DNA of 64,000 bases from Apium graveolens. Lineage: Eukaryota; Streptophyta; Magnoliopsida; Apiales; Apiaceae. The position numbers were made by a program, and so were the translations under genes. The stretch spans positions 150,567,867 to 150,631,866 of the forward strand of contig NC_133650.1 in NCBI RefSeq assembly GCF_009905375.1. The letters run 5' to 3'. Positions 31,267 through 42,945 of the stretch are shown here, piece by piece (position 1 is the first letter of the stretch; each line of letters starts with the position of its first letter). The notes under the pieces were generated by a model. The model ran no database searches. It worked only from the letters and a program-made list of their open reading frames with translations, and was not told where the DNA came from.

Positions 31267-32421
31267 GGAGCTGACCAAATCATCAGGAGATGTATTCCTT
31301 ACAATGAAACGGGGAGGATCATGCGAGATTGCCACTCCACGGCTTATGGAGGACATTATGGGGGAGAAAAGATATCATCTCGTATTCTTCAAGCAGGTTT
31401 CTTTTGGCCAACTTTGTTTAAAGATGCTCATCAGTTCATTTTGAAATGTGATCGATGTTAACGTGTGGGTAATATGTCCAAGAGGGATGAGATACCTCTT
31501 AATATGCTTCTCGAGGTTGAAGTCTTTGATGATTGGGGAATTGACTTAATGGGGCCATTTGTCTCATCTTGTAACAATCAGTACATCTTGTTGGCGATTG
31601 ATTATGTCTCGAAATGGGTTGTAGTTAAAGCATTACCAACTAACGATGCAAAGGTAGTGCTTAATTTTCTTCACAAGCAGATATTCACAAGATTTGGAAC
31701 TCCAAGATTCATAATCAGTGATGAGGGGTCACATTTCTGTAATCCCAAGTTCACTGCTATGATGCAACGGTATAATATGAATCATCGCATTGCTACGGCT
31801 TATCATCATCAGAAAAATGGTCAAGATGAGGTATCTAACATAGAGATCAAGCATATTTTAGATAAAGTTGTGTGTCCATCGAGAAAAGATTGGTCTTAAA
31901 AGCTTGATGAAGCTGTTTGGGCGTATCAAACAACGTACAAGACTCCGCTAGGGATGTCACTGTATCAGTTGGTTTATGGTAAGGGGTGTCATTTACCAGT
32001 GGAGTTAGAGCATAAAGCATATTGGGCTTTGAAGAAGTTAAATCTGGATTTGGATGCAGCTGGTAAGAAGAGGATGCTTCAATTGAATGAACTCAACGAG
32101 TTTCGACTGCAAGCATATGAGAACAACAAAATGTATAAGGAGAAGGTCAAAAGGTGGCACGATAGGGGTCTAGTGCTCAAATAATTTATGCCCGAGCAAC
32201 AAGTTCTTTTGTTCAACTCTCGTCTCCATCTTTTTCATGGAAAGTTGAAATCAAGGTGGTTAGGGCCATTTTTTGTCAAAACTGTGTTTCCACATGGAGC
32301 GGTGGAGATTTTTGAGAATGATCCGGGCCAAGCGTTCAAGGTAAATGGTCAGAGGTTGAAGCATTACTATCGTAACATGGAAAATCGCGAGGTGGTCACT
32401 GCCGTTTTATTGTCCGTTTGA
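31267..32421 (+). pseudogene. Athila C integrase (interrupted)
   Basis: Integrase in pieces: 31267-31460 zinc region (stop TAA at 31458, CAA to TAA), 31465-31899 core, 31954-32184 and 32188-32421 C-terminal module. All three catalytic positions are readable: GIDLMGPF, ISDEGSHF and NGQDEVSN. TAA at 31897 and TAA at 32182 break the frame. The C-terminal [20 protein letters not shown] motif is present. Confidence 0.83.
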
Positions 32422-33057
32422 TCTCGAGTTTCTACGTCAAGCTAACGACGTAAAACAAGCACTTCTTGGGAAGCAACCCAAGTTTGTTGTACATTAATAG
32501 ATAGATTGAGGAGAAAGAAAGGAGAAAAACACAAAAAATTAAAAAAATTGGGGGGCCAACTATAGTGCCACGGCGCACCCGCGCTGAGGAAGCGGGGCAG
32601 CCGCGCTGAAATTCCAGAGACACGGCGCGCCCGCGTTGCCTACTGGAGCGGCCGCGCTACAACAGCAGAAACACGGCGGGCCCGTGTTGAGGTAGCGCGC
32701 GGCCGTGTAGGTCCCCAAATTCTGGAAAAAAAATCAGTTGGGAATTAAGAGAATATCGGGGACTTTTATTAAAAATCAATTCCTACCCAAATTTTACTCT
32801 TCCACATCCCAAATTTCCCTCTCCAAATCAAACCCATTATTCGTACTATTCCCATAATCAATTCCCACTTCTATTCCATATCTAATTCTCTTCTCACCTC
32901 CTATATATACACAAAATTTTCCACCACTTCATAAATTCTCAAACACAAATTCTCTCTCAAACACTTACTTATACACAAAATTTTCCACCACTTCATAAAT
33001 TCTCAAACACAAATTCTCTCTCAAACACTTATCTTTTATTCTCTCTATTCAATCCCA
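32422..33057 (+). other. pol-ORF3 spacer of Athila C
   Basis: Conserved post-integrase block at 32433-32480 (ACGTCAAGCTAACGACG, CTTCTTGGGAAGCAACCCAA), a GC-rich palindromic block at 32570-32708 (CGGCGCGCCCGCG and GAGCGGCCGCGCT variants), a TATA box CTATATATAC at 32901, and a 64-bp tandem duplication of the leader (32907-32970 and 32971-33033) that lengthens the TATA-ATG distance compared with B and D. Confidence 0.75.
32907..33033. repeat. 2 x 64-bp duplication in the ORF3 leader of Athila C
   Basis: ATACACAAAATTTTCCACCA through TCAAACACTTA occurs twice in tandem, starting at 32907 and 32971. The second copy lacks only the last couple of bases. D and B have one copy's worth of leader. Confidence 0.95.
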
Positions 33058-34176
33058 ATGGCACCCAAGAGACAAAGAACTCAAGTAAGCAGCATCACCA
33101 CCGATTCTTCGAGTGCGGGTGGTGTAAGGCCAAAGTTTTCAACTCCCGAGGCTGAAGCGGAGTATATAAGGCTTCTCTCGAAGCCTATAGCCAAGGAGTG
33201 TGGTTTTCTGCCATCGAGGAAGGATGGTAGGTTATTGGAGATGATTCTGGAGATGGGCTGGGTTTCTTTTTGCAAGGCACCCGTTGCTGTGCCCATGAGT
33301 TTTGTTATAGAGTTCTATGCTAATGCCAAGGCGGAGAATAATGGCTTCACTATGGTTAGGGGGATAACTGTAGAGTACAGTGCTGAGGCTATAAGGACGG
33401 TGATTGATCAGCCTGCGAGGAGGCCCGATCAGGACACCTAGAACGATAAGACTCCAGAGGACTTTGATTTGGATCTGATTGTTGTTACACTGTTCATGCC
33501 TGATACTCACTGGAAGTTCAAGATGGGCACTACTGAGTATTCTACGTTCCCTGCTCCGAGCATGAACAGGTTTCCCCGTGCATGGAACACATTTATTTGT
33601 GCTAACATCATGCGATCTTCTCATGTGCATGATGTGACTATGGAGCATGCACGACTGTTGTGGGACATTTTTCAGGATGATTATGTGGATCTTGGGATGG
33701 TGATCTACCAGGATATTCTGAGGTTTTTGAGGGGGAGTACTACGGAGTCTATACCCTATGCGTCCTTAGTGACGAAGTTGTGCTTGGCAGTTGGTGTTCA
33801 TTGGCCAGCACACGAGGAGCTCCAGATTCTGAGTGCTCCGATTGATAGCACCACTTTAGCGATGATGCATGAGTGGGATGGAGGCAAGCCTAATTTGAAG
33901 GGGCTTGGATATACTTTTGACCATCTACCTGATGGGAGTCTAGCTGCTGGGACAGCTCAGACGAGCAGGACAACTTTGAGGTCTCAGTTAGGTGAGGAGG
34001 CTGGGCCATCGCAGCCGGAGCATGAGGAGGCAGGAGCTGATGTTGGAGTTGGGATTGTATTCAAAGCCACAGGTGTTGATATCCAGTGGCCAGTATTTGG
34101 TGAGGACTCCGTGTATCCACCTCCATACACGCCTGACACTCCACCCGTTGAGGGTGAGGATCCTGATTCCAAGTAG
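33058..34176 (+). pseudogene. Athila C ORF3 (envelope-position protein)
   Basis: Starts MAPKRQRTQ. One frame, 373 codons, interrupted by TAG at 33439 (TGG to TAG; B has a Trp there). Core motifs match B: VIEFYANAKAENNGFTMVRG, WNTFICANIMRSSHVHDVTMEHARLLWDIF and RFLRGSTTESIPYASLVTKLC. The C-terminal part lacks most of the QYRRLSRRMDAMYETQ segment of B, an internal deletion. It ends GEDPDSK. No signal peptide or membrane segment is visible. Confidence 0.82.
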
Positions 34177-34279
34177 GTATGCCTGATTCCGTGAATATTT
34201 TAAGTTTGGGGGTAGTAGTTGAAGGAATATGTTTGTATGAGTTGCATATAGTTTGCATATTCATCATAGTTTAGTTCTA
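34177..34279 (+). other. Remnant of the 3' non-coding region of C (most deleted)
   Basis: After the ORF3 stop comes TTTTAAGTTTGGGGGTAGTAG (the ORF3-proximal PPT-like block) and about 60 bp of the conserved region. It then joins LTR2 directly, about 1.1 kb shorter than in B or D, and the terminal polypurine tract is missing. Confidence 0.8.
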
Positions 34280-35709
34280 TTGAGTGGCATTTATGATACT
34301 TTATTATGCTCTAATAAGCATTGAATTGATGCATTTGTACTCAAGTTGTTATGTATTTTAATGTGTTTTCTAGTGTTTTTGCATTTCAGGAACTATTCAG
34401 GTAATCAGGTGAATTAGCATTATTTTGGGCTAATTTGGTGTCCAGGTGGTGTTGGAATAAAAGCTCGTGGAAAGCCGGCTCGAAGAAGCAAGATTAAAGA
34501 AGAAATCTGAGTTTTTCCCAGAAGGATGGCGCGCCCGCCCTGTGATAGCGCGTGGCCGCGCTGGGGTTCCAGAAATGCAGCGTGCCCGCGCTGAGCCCGA
34601 ATTTCAGAATCCTGTTTCTACTGCAATTCTTAAAGGGAAGGATTCCAGATTGTTGAGGATTGCTATATATATTCATATTCGATCATTTTTAATAGATATC
34701 AAGTCAGAGACGGACCAGAGCGCATGGAGAAGACGGCAAGAGACCTTTAGCATAATGCAACAAAGGCGAAGACGATCTAGTTTATTCTTGTGAATCTTTG
34801 TTTTGAGTTGTAACTTGGATGCTTGTTTCTTGTTTTGCTGAACCTATACTCTGTTTGTACTTGGTTTTATATATTCGTATAAAGTCTACGTTTTTTTATA
34901 TCATGTTTTCATCGAAACCCACGTTAATGATGAGTCTGATTATGGGCTAATCGTTATCGTGGGGTTTTAGCGGATTTATTTATGGATTTCTTTAGTTAAA
35001 TTGTTTGATGCCTTAGTATGTGGTGATTGTATGATATCCTAGTATTGGTTGTGCGTATTCGTCTTATGAGCGTCGCGAACTTATAAGATAGTGTGTTAAT
35101 TTTTAATGAAGCAAAAGTGAATTTAAGGATTTAGAACTTGCCATGCTAGCATAGGTTCATGTATGTGTCATGCATGATTCGTAGGTAATTTTAACCATCT
35201 TACTTGCCCTATGTAATCGAGATATATAACTTGTGATTAAACCATTATGTTGTCAAATTCTATAGACATATAGGGTCTCAATATAATTGGTGCATATTCA
35301 GCTTCTATCTCTTTTGTGGATGTGTGGTAGAATGGTACTCGTGCAACGAAAGTTGGCGTTTATCAGTTTCGTGTTATCTGATTAGTGTCATCACCATTGC
35401 ATGCTATGGTTAAGAATATTAAGGCTATTGAATAAAGTATTTAATAAAGTTAGAATCCCATGTTTGTCATATATATCAATTCAGTCAATCTTATTCTCGT
35501 AGTTATAATTGTTAGCGTAATTCTTAGTTATAAACAATCTCAAGTTGTTATCGTCTTAGCATTGGATAATAACCATACATTATTGCTTAGGTGCATAAAT
35601 TAGATAGTTAACCAATACAGTCTCTGTGGGAATGAACTAGAAAAAATTCTATACTACTTGCGAACTCGTATACTTGCGTGTATTATTAGCGCGTGTTTAG
35701 CGACTAGCT
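34280..35709 (+). mobile_element. Athila LTR2, shared by elements C and D
   Basis: Starts TTGAGTGGCATTTATGATAC (first two bases, TG, missing) and runs to the degraded end CGACTAGCT before the PBS at 35716. It serves as 3' LTR of C and 5' LTR of D, so the two elements form a tandem. It contains the GC block (34528-34600) and a TATA box (34663-34673, TATATATATTC). Confidence 0.85.
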
Positions 35710-35715
35710 AGTTTT

Positions 35716-35734
35716 TGGCGCCGCTGCCGGGGAC
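35716..35734 (+). other. Primer-binding site of Athila D (tRNA-Asp type)
   Basis: TGGCGCCGCTGCCGGGGAC, identical to the site of B. The 115-bp leader ends with CTGGTTTCAGGTACTCTAGCG just before the gag ATG. Confidence 0.85.
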
Positions 35735-35849
35735 TTTAGTGTTAATTTATAGTTTATGTGCTTTCCATCAGTGGTCGTTAAAGTTCATTGACTCGGATAT
35801 TGTTACTTATTTATTCCTTGTCTGGTTTCAGGTACTCTAGCGAGGGTGT

Positions 35850-37400
35850 ATGCATACGCGTTCGCGTACTCGGAAGAGAACACTGGATAAAGCCGAGGAA
35901 GAACTTGTGGTAGTTCGTAGGGAAGTTTTTGAGGATAAAGAGAAGTTAGAGGAAGAAGAGAAAGTTCAAGAGCTAATTGTAGTAGCTATGGGTGATCAAG
36001 CAAAAAATCCGAAGGCTTTGATGGACTATTCTAAGCCTAAGATAATGACATTTAGTCTAGCATCATCAGACCAGCCATCAGGGCTAACACTTTTGAGATC
36101 AAGTCAAGCACGATCCTGATGATACAGAACTCAGTTCAGTTTGGGGGTTCTCCAACTGAAGACCCCAACATGCACATCAGGGATTTCATCGGGATCTGCG
36201 ACACTTTCAAATTCAATGATGTGACTGAAGATGCTATCAAGCTTCGTCTTTTCCCATTCTCTCTGAGGGACAAAGCTAAGTACTGGTTACACTCTCTACC
36301 AGCAGGGTCTATCACAACTTGGGAAGATCTTGCTCAAAAGTTTCTCACTAAATTCTTCCCCATGGCGAATACTGCTGCAATCAGGAATGCTCTTACCCAG
36401 TTCGTGCAGCAAACTGGAGAATCTCTGTGTGAGGCTTGGGATCGATATAAGGAGATGCTAAGGAAGTTCCCACACCATGGCATGCCTAATTGGATGATTA
36501 TTAATTGTTTCTACAATGGATTGGGTCCTACTTCTAGACCCATGCTTGATGCAGCATCAGGAGGAGCCTTGTGGGCTAAGAGCTATGATGAAGCTTATGA
36601 ACTTATTAAACTGATGGCTGCTAATGAGTACTAGAACCCTTCCCAGAAACTGACTCAAGGGAAAGCTGCAGGAATTCTGGAGTTGGACGCAGCAACTGCT
36701 ATCGCTGCCCAACTTAAAGGCTTTGACAATGAAGGTGGACACTTTGGCTAATTATGGAGTTAATCAAATCACTAGTGTATGTGAGCTTTGTGTTAGTACC
36801 CATGAGACTGATTAGTGTGCAATTTCTAGTGAATCAGCTCAGTTCGTGAGCAACTTCCAACGATCGCAGTAACCTGTGACAGCCACCTATCATCCTAACA
36901 ACCGCAATCATCCTAATTTCAATTGGAGCAACGCTCAGAATGCGGTTCAGCAGCCTTATCAGCAGTATCCACCTAAGTAGTACAACCCCCCTGGTTTTCA
37001 GCAACCGTAGTATGCACCAAGACTACAGCTCCAGCAGCAACAAGCTAATGAAAAATCTGAATTAGAGGAGTTGAAGCTTATGTGCAAGAGTCAAGCTACT
37101 TCTATCAAGACCTTGGAAAATCAAATTGGGCAAATTGCCAATGCCTTGCTAAATCATCAACCTGGTACATTGCCTAGTGACACTAAAGTTCCAGGAAAGA
37201 TGGAAGCTAAGGAGTAGGTAAAGGCAATCACTTTGAGGTCTAGGAAGGTTGTGAATCCCGAACAAACTCAAGAGTTGACCGAAGAAGCTGGGGCTGAGAA
37301 AGAAGCAAAGCAGCAGGATGAAGAAGTGGAACCAAGAAGACTATTGTTGAGCAGACTCCGCCTAAGGTTAATATAGAGGAGAAATAGATCTATCCTCCAT
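35850..37400 (+). pseudogene. Athila D gag (broken)
   Basis: ATG at 35850 starts MHTRSRTRKRTLD, a basic N-terminus aligned with A and with the start-less B. A 1-bp deletion near 36040 (AAGATAATGAC; A has AAGATCAATGAT) shifts the frame. The core then continues at 36119-36634 (FSLRDKAKYWLHSLPAGSITTW, then an LTKFFPMANTAAIRNAL helix) and stops at TAG 36632. Further in-frame stops are mostly CAG or CAA to TAG or TAA, for example near 36871, 36978, 37008, 37216 and 37387. Confidence 0.83.
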
Positions 37401-37432
37401 CATCTTTTCCTAAGCATCTACAGAAGAAAAAG

Positions 37433-40010
37433 TTGGACAAACAATTTGAGAAGTTTCTAGAGGTGTTCAAGAAACTTCATATCAACATACCTTTCGCTGA
37501 GGCTCTCGAGCAGATGTCTAGTTATGCAAAGTTTATGAAAGGCATTCTATCTCGGAAGGTGAAGTTAGTTGATTTAGAGACTGTCGCTCTCACGGAGGAT
37601 TGCAGTGCTGTGCTGCAACATAAGTTACCTATTCCATGTACTATTGGAAAAAAAGTGTCTTTTGACAGATGCTTATGTGACTTGGGGGCTAGCATCAATC
37701 TGATGCATTTGTCAATCTTCAAGCAGTTGGACTTATCTGATCCCAAACCGACGTATATGACCTTGTAGTTGGCCGACCATTCTATTACATATCCATGAGG
37801 TATAGTGGAGGATGTTTTGGTCAAGGTTGATAAACTCATCTTCCCTGCTGATTTTGTAATTCTTGACTTTGAGGAGGATAAGAAGATTCCCATAATCTTG
37901 GGAAGACCTTTCTTGGCAACTGGCCGAACCTGGATAGATGTGCAGAAGGGTGAGCCTACAATGCGAGTACTGGATCAAGATGTGACTTTTAATATGTTCA
38001 AATCTATGAAATTTCCTAATGATAATGAGGAGTGCTTAAAAGTGGAGTTGGTCGATTCAGTGGTCACATTGGAACTTGATCAATTGCTAAAGTCTGATGT
38101 CTTAGAAAAAGCCGTATTGGGGAATTCAGATAGTGAAGATGACGAAGGTGAAGAGCAATTGTAGTATTTGAATGCTTTACCTTAGAAGAGGAAGATTGAT
38201 ATGCCTTTTGAATCTCTTGGAATCGAAGAATTGAACAAAGCTTCTAAACGCCTCAAACCTTCTATTGAGGAAGCTCAATCTCTTGAGCTTAAGCCTTTAC
38301 CTGAGCATTTGAGGTATGCGTTTTTAGGTGATCCATCTACTCTACCTATTATTATTGCATCTGACCTTTCAGGTAGTGATGAGGAAAAGCTATTGAGGAT
38401 TCTGAGAGAGTTCAAATCGGCAATTGGATGGACTATAGAGGATATCAAGGGGATCAGCCCTTCTTACTGTATCCATAAAATTCTGCTAGAGGAAGGTAGC
38501 AAGCCTACAGTCGAGCAACAAAGAAGATTTTATCCTATCATGAAGGAAGTAGTGAAGAAGGAAATTCTGAAGTGGCTAGATACATGGATGATCTATCCTA
38601 TCTCTGAAAGTTTATGGGTAAGCCCAGTTCAATGTGTGCCAAAGAAAGGTGGAATTACTGTGGTAGTAAATAAGAAGAATGAGCTTATTCCTACACGGAC
38701 AGTCACGGGGTGGAGAGTCTGCATGGACTATCAAAAGCTGAACAAAGCCACTAGGAAGGACCATTTTTTATTGCCCTTCATTGATCAGATGCTTGACAGG
38801 TTGGCCGGGCATGAGTATTACTGTCTTCTGGATTGCTATTCGGGTTACCATCAGATTTGTATCGCTCCAGAAGATCAGGAGAAGACTACCTTCACTTGTC
38901 CATTTGGTACTTTTGCCTTCAGACGAGTTTCTTTTGGTCTATGTGGTGCATCAGCCACATTTCAGAGATGTATGATGTCCATCTTTTCTGACATGATTGG
39001 CCAGAATGTGGAGGTATTCATAGACGACTTCTCAGTCTTTGGCGATTCTTTTGATGAATGCTTGCAGAATCTGGGACACATTCTCAAGAGGTGTGTTGAT
39101 ACCAATCTAGTTCTTAGTTGGGAGAAATGTCATTTTATGGTGCGTCAAGGCATTATTCTCGGGCACAAGGTTTCCAATAAAGGTCTAGAGATGGATAAGG
39201 CCAATGTGGGGTCATTGAGAATCTTCCTCCACCTATTTCTGTCAAGGGAATTCACAGTTTTCTTAGTCATGTGGGTTTCTACAGGCGTTTCATCAAGGAT
39301 TTTTGGAAAATTTCAAAGCTTTTGTGCAGTCTGTTAGAGAAAGATGTTCCTTTTAAATTCAATGAAGAGTGCCTTGCAGCTTTTGAGATATTGAAGAAGA
39401 GTTTAATCATGGCACCTGTCATATCTGATTGGAATGAGCATTTTGAGATGATGTGTGATGCAAGTGACTATGCAGTTGGAGCAGTTCTTGGGCAGAAAAA
39501 GAATAATATATTTCATGCAGTCTACTACACTAGTAAGACTCTAAATGGTGCTCAACTAAATTACACTACTACGGAGAAAGAACTTTTGGCTATTGTCTAC
39601 GGTTTTGAGAAATTTCGATCTTATCTACTTGGGACTAGGGTGACAGTTTTCACTGATCTTGCCGCCATTTGATATCTCGTCTCAAAGAAGGACTCAAAGC
39701 CTAGATTGATTCGATGGGTTCTTTTGCTCCAAGAATTTGAACTAGAGATCAAGGACAGAAAATGAACTGAAAATCAAGTTGCTGATCATTTCTCGCGTTT
39801 AGAGAATCCTAATACGACTTCATTGGATAAGACATTGATAAATGAGTCTTTTCCTGACGAGCAGCTGTTTGGAGTGCAGGAAGAAGAGCCATGGTTTGCA
39901 GACATTGTAAACTACCTTATGAGTAATATCATGCCTCCTGACTTATCTTATGCTCAAAGGAAGAAGTTTCTTCATGAGATGAAGTAGTATATATGGGATG
40001 AGCCGTTTCT
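37433..40010 (+). pseudogene. Athila D protease, RT and RNase H (broken)
   Basis: Protease CLCDLGASINLMHLS with TAG at about 37767 (CAG to TAG) and TGA at about 37797 (CGA to TGA). A 30-bp deletion removes the segment before PCTIGK. RT (38201-39337) keeps VFIDDFSVFG and RVCMDYQKLNKA. A 1-bp loss in a G run near 39212 shifts the frame to 39271-39672 (RNase [23 protein letters not shown]). Later stops are TGA 39670, TGA near 39764 and TAG near 39988 (TGG to TAG). Confidence 0.83.
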
Positions 40011-41177
40011 TTTTCGCCAAGGAGCTGACCAAATCATCAGGAGATGTAAATCTTCCAGCGAAACGGGGGGGGGGGGGGATCTTGCGATATTACCACTCAA
40101 CAGCTTATGGAGGACATTATTGTGGAGAAAGACAGCAGCTCGTGTTCTTCAAGCAGGTTTCTTTTGGCCAACTTTGTTTAAAGATGCTCATCAGTTCATT
40201 TTGAAATATGATCGATGTCAACATGTGGGTAATATGTCTAAAGAGGATGAGATGCCTCTTAATGTACTTCTCGAGGTTGAGGTCTTCGATGTTTGGGGAA
40301 TTGACTTTATGGGGCCATTTGTCTCGTCTTGTAACAATCAATATATCTTTTTGGCAGTTGATTATGTGTCGAAATGGGTTGAAGTTAAGGCGTTGCCAAA
40401 AAATGATGCGAAAGTGGTGCTTAATTTTCTTTACAAACAAATATTCACAAGGTTTGGAACTCCAAGAGTCATAATCAGTGATAAGGGGTCGCATTTTTAC
40501 AATCGCAAGTTCACTGCAATGATGAAAAGGTATATTGTGAATCATCGCATTGCTACGGCTTATCATCCTCAGACAAATGGTTAAGCTGAGGTATCTAACA
40601 AAAAGATCAAGCGCATTTGGAGAATGTGGTATGTCCATCAAGGAAGGATTGGTCTTTGAAGCTTGATGAAGCTGTTTGGGCATATAGAACAGCATATAAG
40701 ACTCCATTGGGAATGTCACCGTTTCAGTTGGTGTATGGTAACAGGTGTCATTTACCTGTGGAGCTCGAGCATAAAGCATATTGGGCTTTGAAGAAATTGA
40801 ATCTGGACTTGGATGCAGCCGCAAAGAAGAAGATGCTTCAGTTAAATGAACTTGACGAGTTTCGACTTCAAGCTTATGAGAACAACAAGATGTATATGGA
40901 GAAAGTCAAGAGGTGGCACGATCGGGGTCTAGTGCTCAATAAATTTGTTCCAGGGCAACAAGTTCTTTTATTCAACTCTCGTCTTCGTCTTTTTCCTGGA
41001 AAGTTAAAGTTAAGATGGTCAGGGCCCTTCATAATCAAAACTGTGTTTCATGGAGCGGTGGAAATTTTTGAGAATGATCCGGGCCAAACATTCAAGGTAA
41101 ATGGTCAATGGTTGAAGCATTATTATGGTGACACGGCAAACCGTGAAGTGGTTAGTGTCGTTTTATTGTCCGCTTGA
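40011..41177 (+). pseudogene. Athila D integrase (broken)
   Basis: Zinc-domain remnant with a 14-base G run at 40065-40078, then the core at 40120-40584 (GIDFMGPF, ISDKGSHF) ending in TAA at 40582 (CAA to TAA, just before the third catalytic residue, still readable as AEVSN), and the C-terminal part 40617-41177 ([20 protein letters not shown], one codon shorter than B and C). Confidence 0.82.
40065..40078 (+). repeat. Homopolymer of 14 G in Athila D integrase
   Basis: AAAC followed by 14 G and ATCTTGCG replaces the GGGGAGGATCATGCG-like sequence of C. It could be slippage or a sequence consensus error. It breaks the frame. Confidence 0.9.
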
Positions 41178-41745
41178 TCTCAAGATTCTACGTTGAGCTA
41201 GCGACATAAAAGAAGCGCTTCTTGGGAGGTAACCCAAGTTGTTGTACATTAGTAAGTAGAGGAAGCAAGAAGAAAAGAGAAAATCACAAAACAAAATAAA
41301 AAAATGGAAAAATTCAGGTCTGACTACAGAAGCCTGGCGCGCCCGCGTTGTCCCAGTGCGCGGCCGTGCCATTTACACAGAAACACCGAGTGCCCGCGCT
41401 GTTACAACATGCAGCCGCGCCGGTTTGGCAGAAGTAGCGCGCGCCCATGCCCTGTCCCGACTCTGGAAAAAAATAAAAGGCAGTTTAAGGGGGAAAACGG
41501 GAATTTTTTTCCAAAATCAATTTCCAACCGAATTTTACTCCCCCACATCCCATAATTCCCTCTCCAAATCAAACCCATTACTCCCATTATTCCCATAATT
41601 AAATCCCACTTCTATTCTATATATAATTCTCTTTTCACCACCTATATATACATACACCCCATACCCAAACTTCTTCACTAATTCACAAACTCTCAAACAC
41701 AAATTCTCTCTCAAACACAACTTTTATTCTCTCTAATCAATTTCC
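41178..41745 (+). other. pol-ORF3 spacer of Athila D
   Basis: Post-integrase block at 41188-41238 (GCGCTTCTTGGGAGGTAACCCAA), GC-rich palindromic block 41336-41455, then CT/CA-rich leader with TATA box CTATATATACAT at 41642, about 104 bp before the ATG. No credible gene. The frames open here on both strands are low-complexity. Confidence 0.75.
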
Positions 41746-42945
41746 ATGGCACCCAAGAGACAAAGAACTCAAGTCGATAGTAGCACCACCGATTCTTCAA
41801 CTTCAAGTGGTGTGAGGCCCAGGTTTTCTACTCCCGAGGCTGAGTAGTACACGAGGCTTCTCGCGAAGCCTATTGCTAAGGAGAGAAGTTTCCTTCCATC
41901 AGGGAAGGATGGTCAACTGTTGGAGATGATTCAGGAGATGGGTTAGGTTTCTTTTTATGAAGAACCCGATGCTGTGGAGTGTTGTGCGAGAGTTTTATGC
42001 TAATGCAAGGGCGGAGAAGAATGGTTTTACAGTGGTTAGGGGTATGAAGGTGGAGTATAGTGTTGGAGCGATAAGGAGGGTAATTAATTAGCCTTCGAAA
42101 AAAACCGGTCAAGCTATTTGGAATAATAAGACTCCGGAGGACTTTGAATTGGATTTGATTGTTGCTACTTTATGTGTGCCTAAGACTCAGTGGAAATTCA
42201 AAAAGGGCACAACTGATTATGCCACATTCCATGCTTCTTGTATAAATAGATTTGCCCGTGCTTGGAATGCCTTTATTTGTGCTAATATTCTGCCATCGTC
42301 TCATATGCATGAGGTGACGGTAGAGCGAGCACATTTTTTATATGGTATTCTGGAGGGTGATTATGTGGACATTAGTAGGATTATTCACCATGGTATTCTG
42401 CGATTTTTGAGAGGGAGCACTACAGGTTCTATACCTTACGCATCCATAGTGACGAGGTTGTGTGTGGCAGCTCGTGTCCGTTGGGTCACACATGAACAAC
42501 TTCAGCTTCCTAGTGCTGCCATTGATAGCTCGATTATATTGAACATGGTGGAGAGGTATGGGGGTAAGCCCGATCCTAAGGGGTTGGGTTATTCATTTGA
42601 TATGCTTCCAGGAAAGAGGCCCTATGATCAGTATTATGCTGGTGGTTCCAAATTTGCCCATGAAGCAGGTTGGAGAGCTCAATTGGGTGAGGAGATATAG
42701 TCATCATAGTTGAAGGAATCATCGAAGAAGAGTCAACGCAGTATAGGCGTCTTGCGAGGAGGATGGATGTGATGCACAACATCCATAGTCGTTTTGCACA
42801 CGATCTCACCTAGGCACTTGGGACTGTATTTAGAGCCACCGGAGTTGTCATTTAGTGGCCATTTCTTGGTGAGGATTCTGTGTATCCGCCTCTTGACACA
42901 CCTGACACTCCACCCCTTGAGGGTGAGGATTCTGATTCAGAGTAG
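41746..42945 (+). pseudogene. Athila D ORF3 (envelope-position protein, broken)
   Basis: Starts MAPKRQRTQVDS. Stops at about 41845 (TAG), 41945 (TGG to TAG), 42090 (CAG to TAG), 42698 and 42709 (TAG, TAG), 42811 and 42853 (CAG to TAG). A small deletion near 41965-41985 shifts the frame. The longest open part is 42149-42700 (WNAFICANILPSSHMHEVTVERAHFLYGIL; RFLRGSTTGSIPYASIVTRLC). It ends GEDSDSE. The region with SRFAHDLT just before the end matches B and is missing in C. Confidence 0.8.

Noticed and set aside
41304..41598. Two overlapping plus-strand frames rich in Arg/Pro
   Set aside because: They fall on the GC-rich palindrome block and leader of Athila D; the frames are by-products of base composition.
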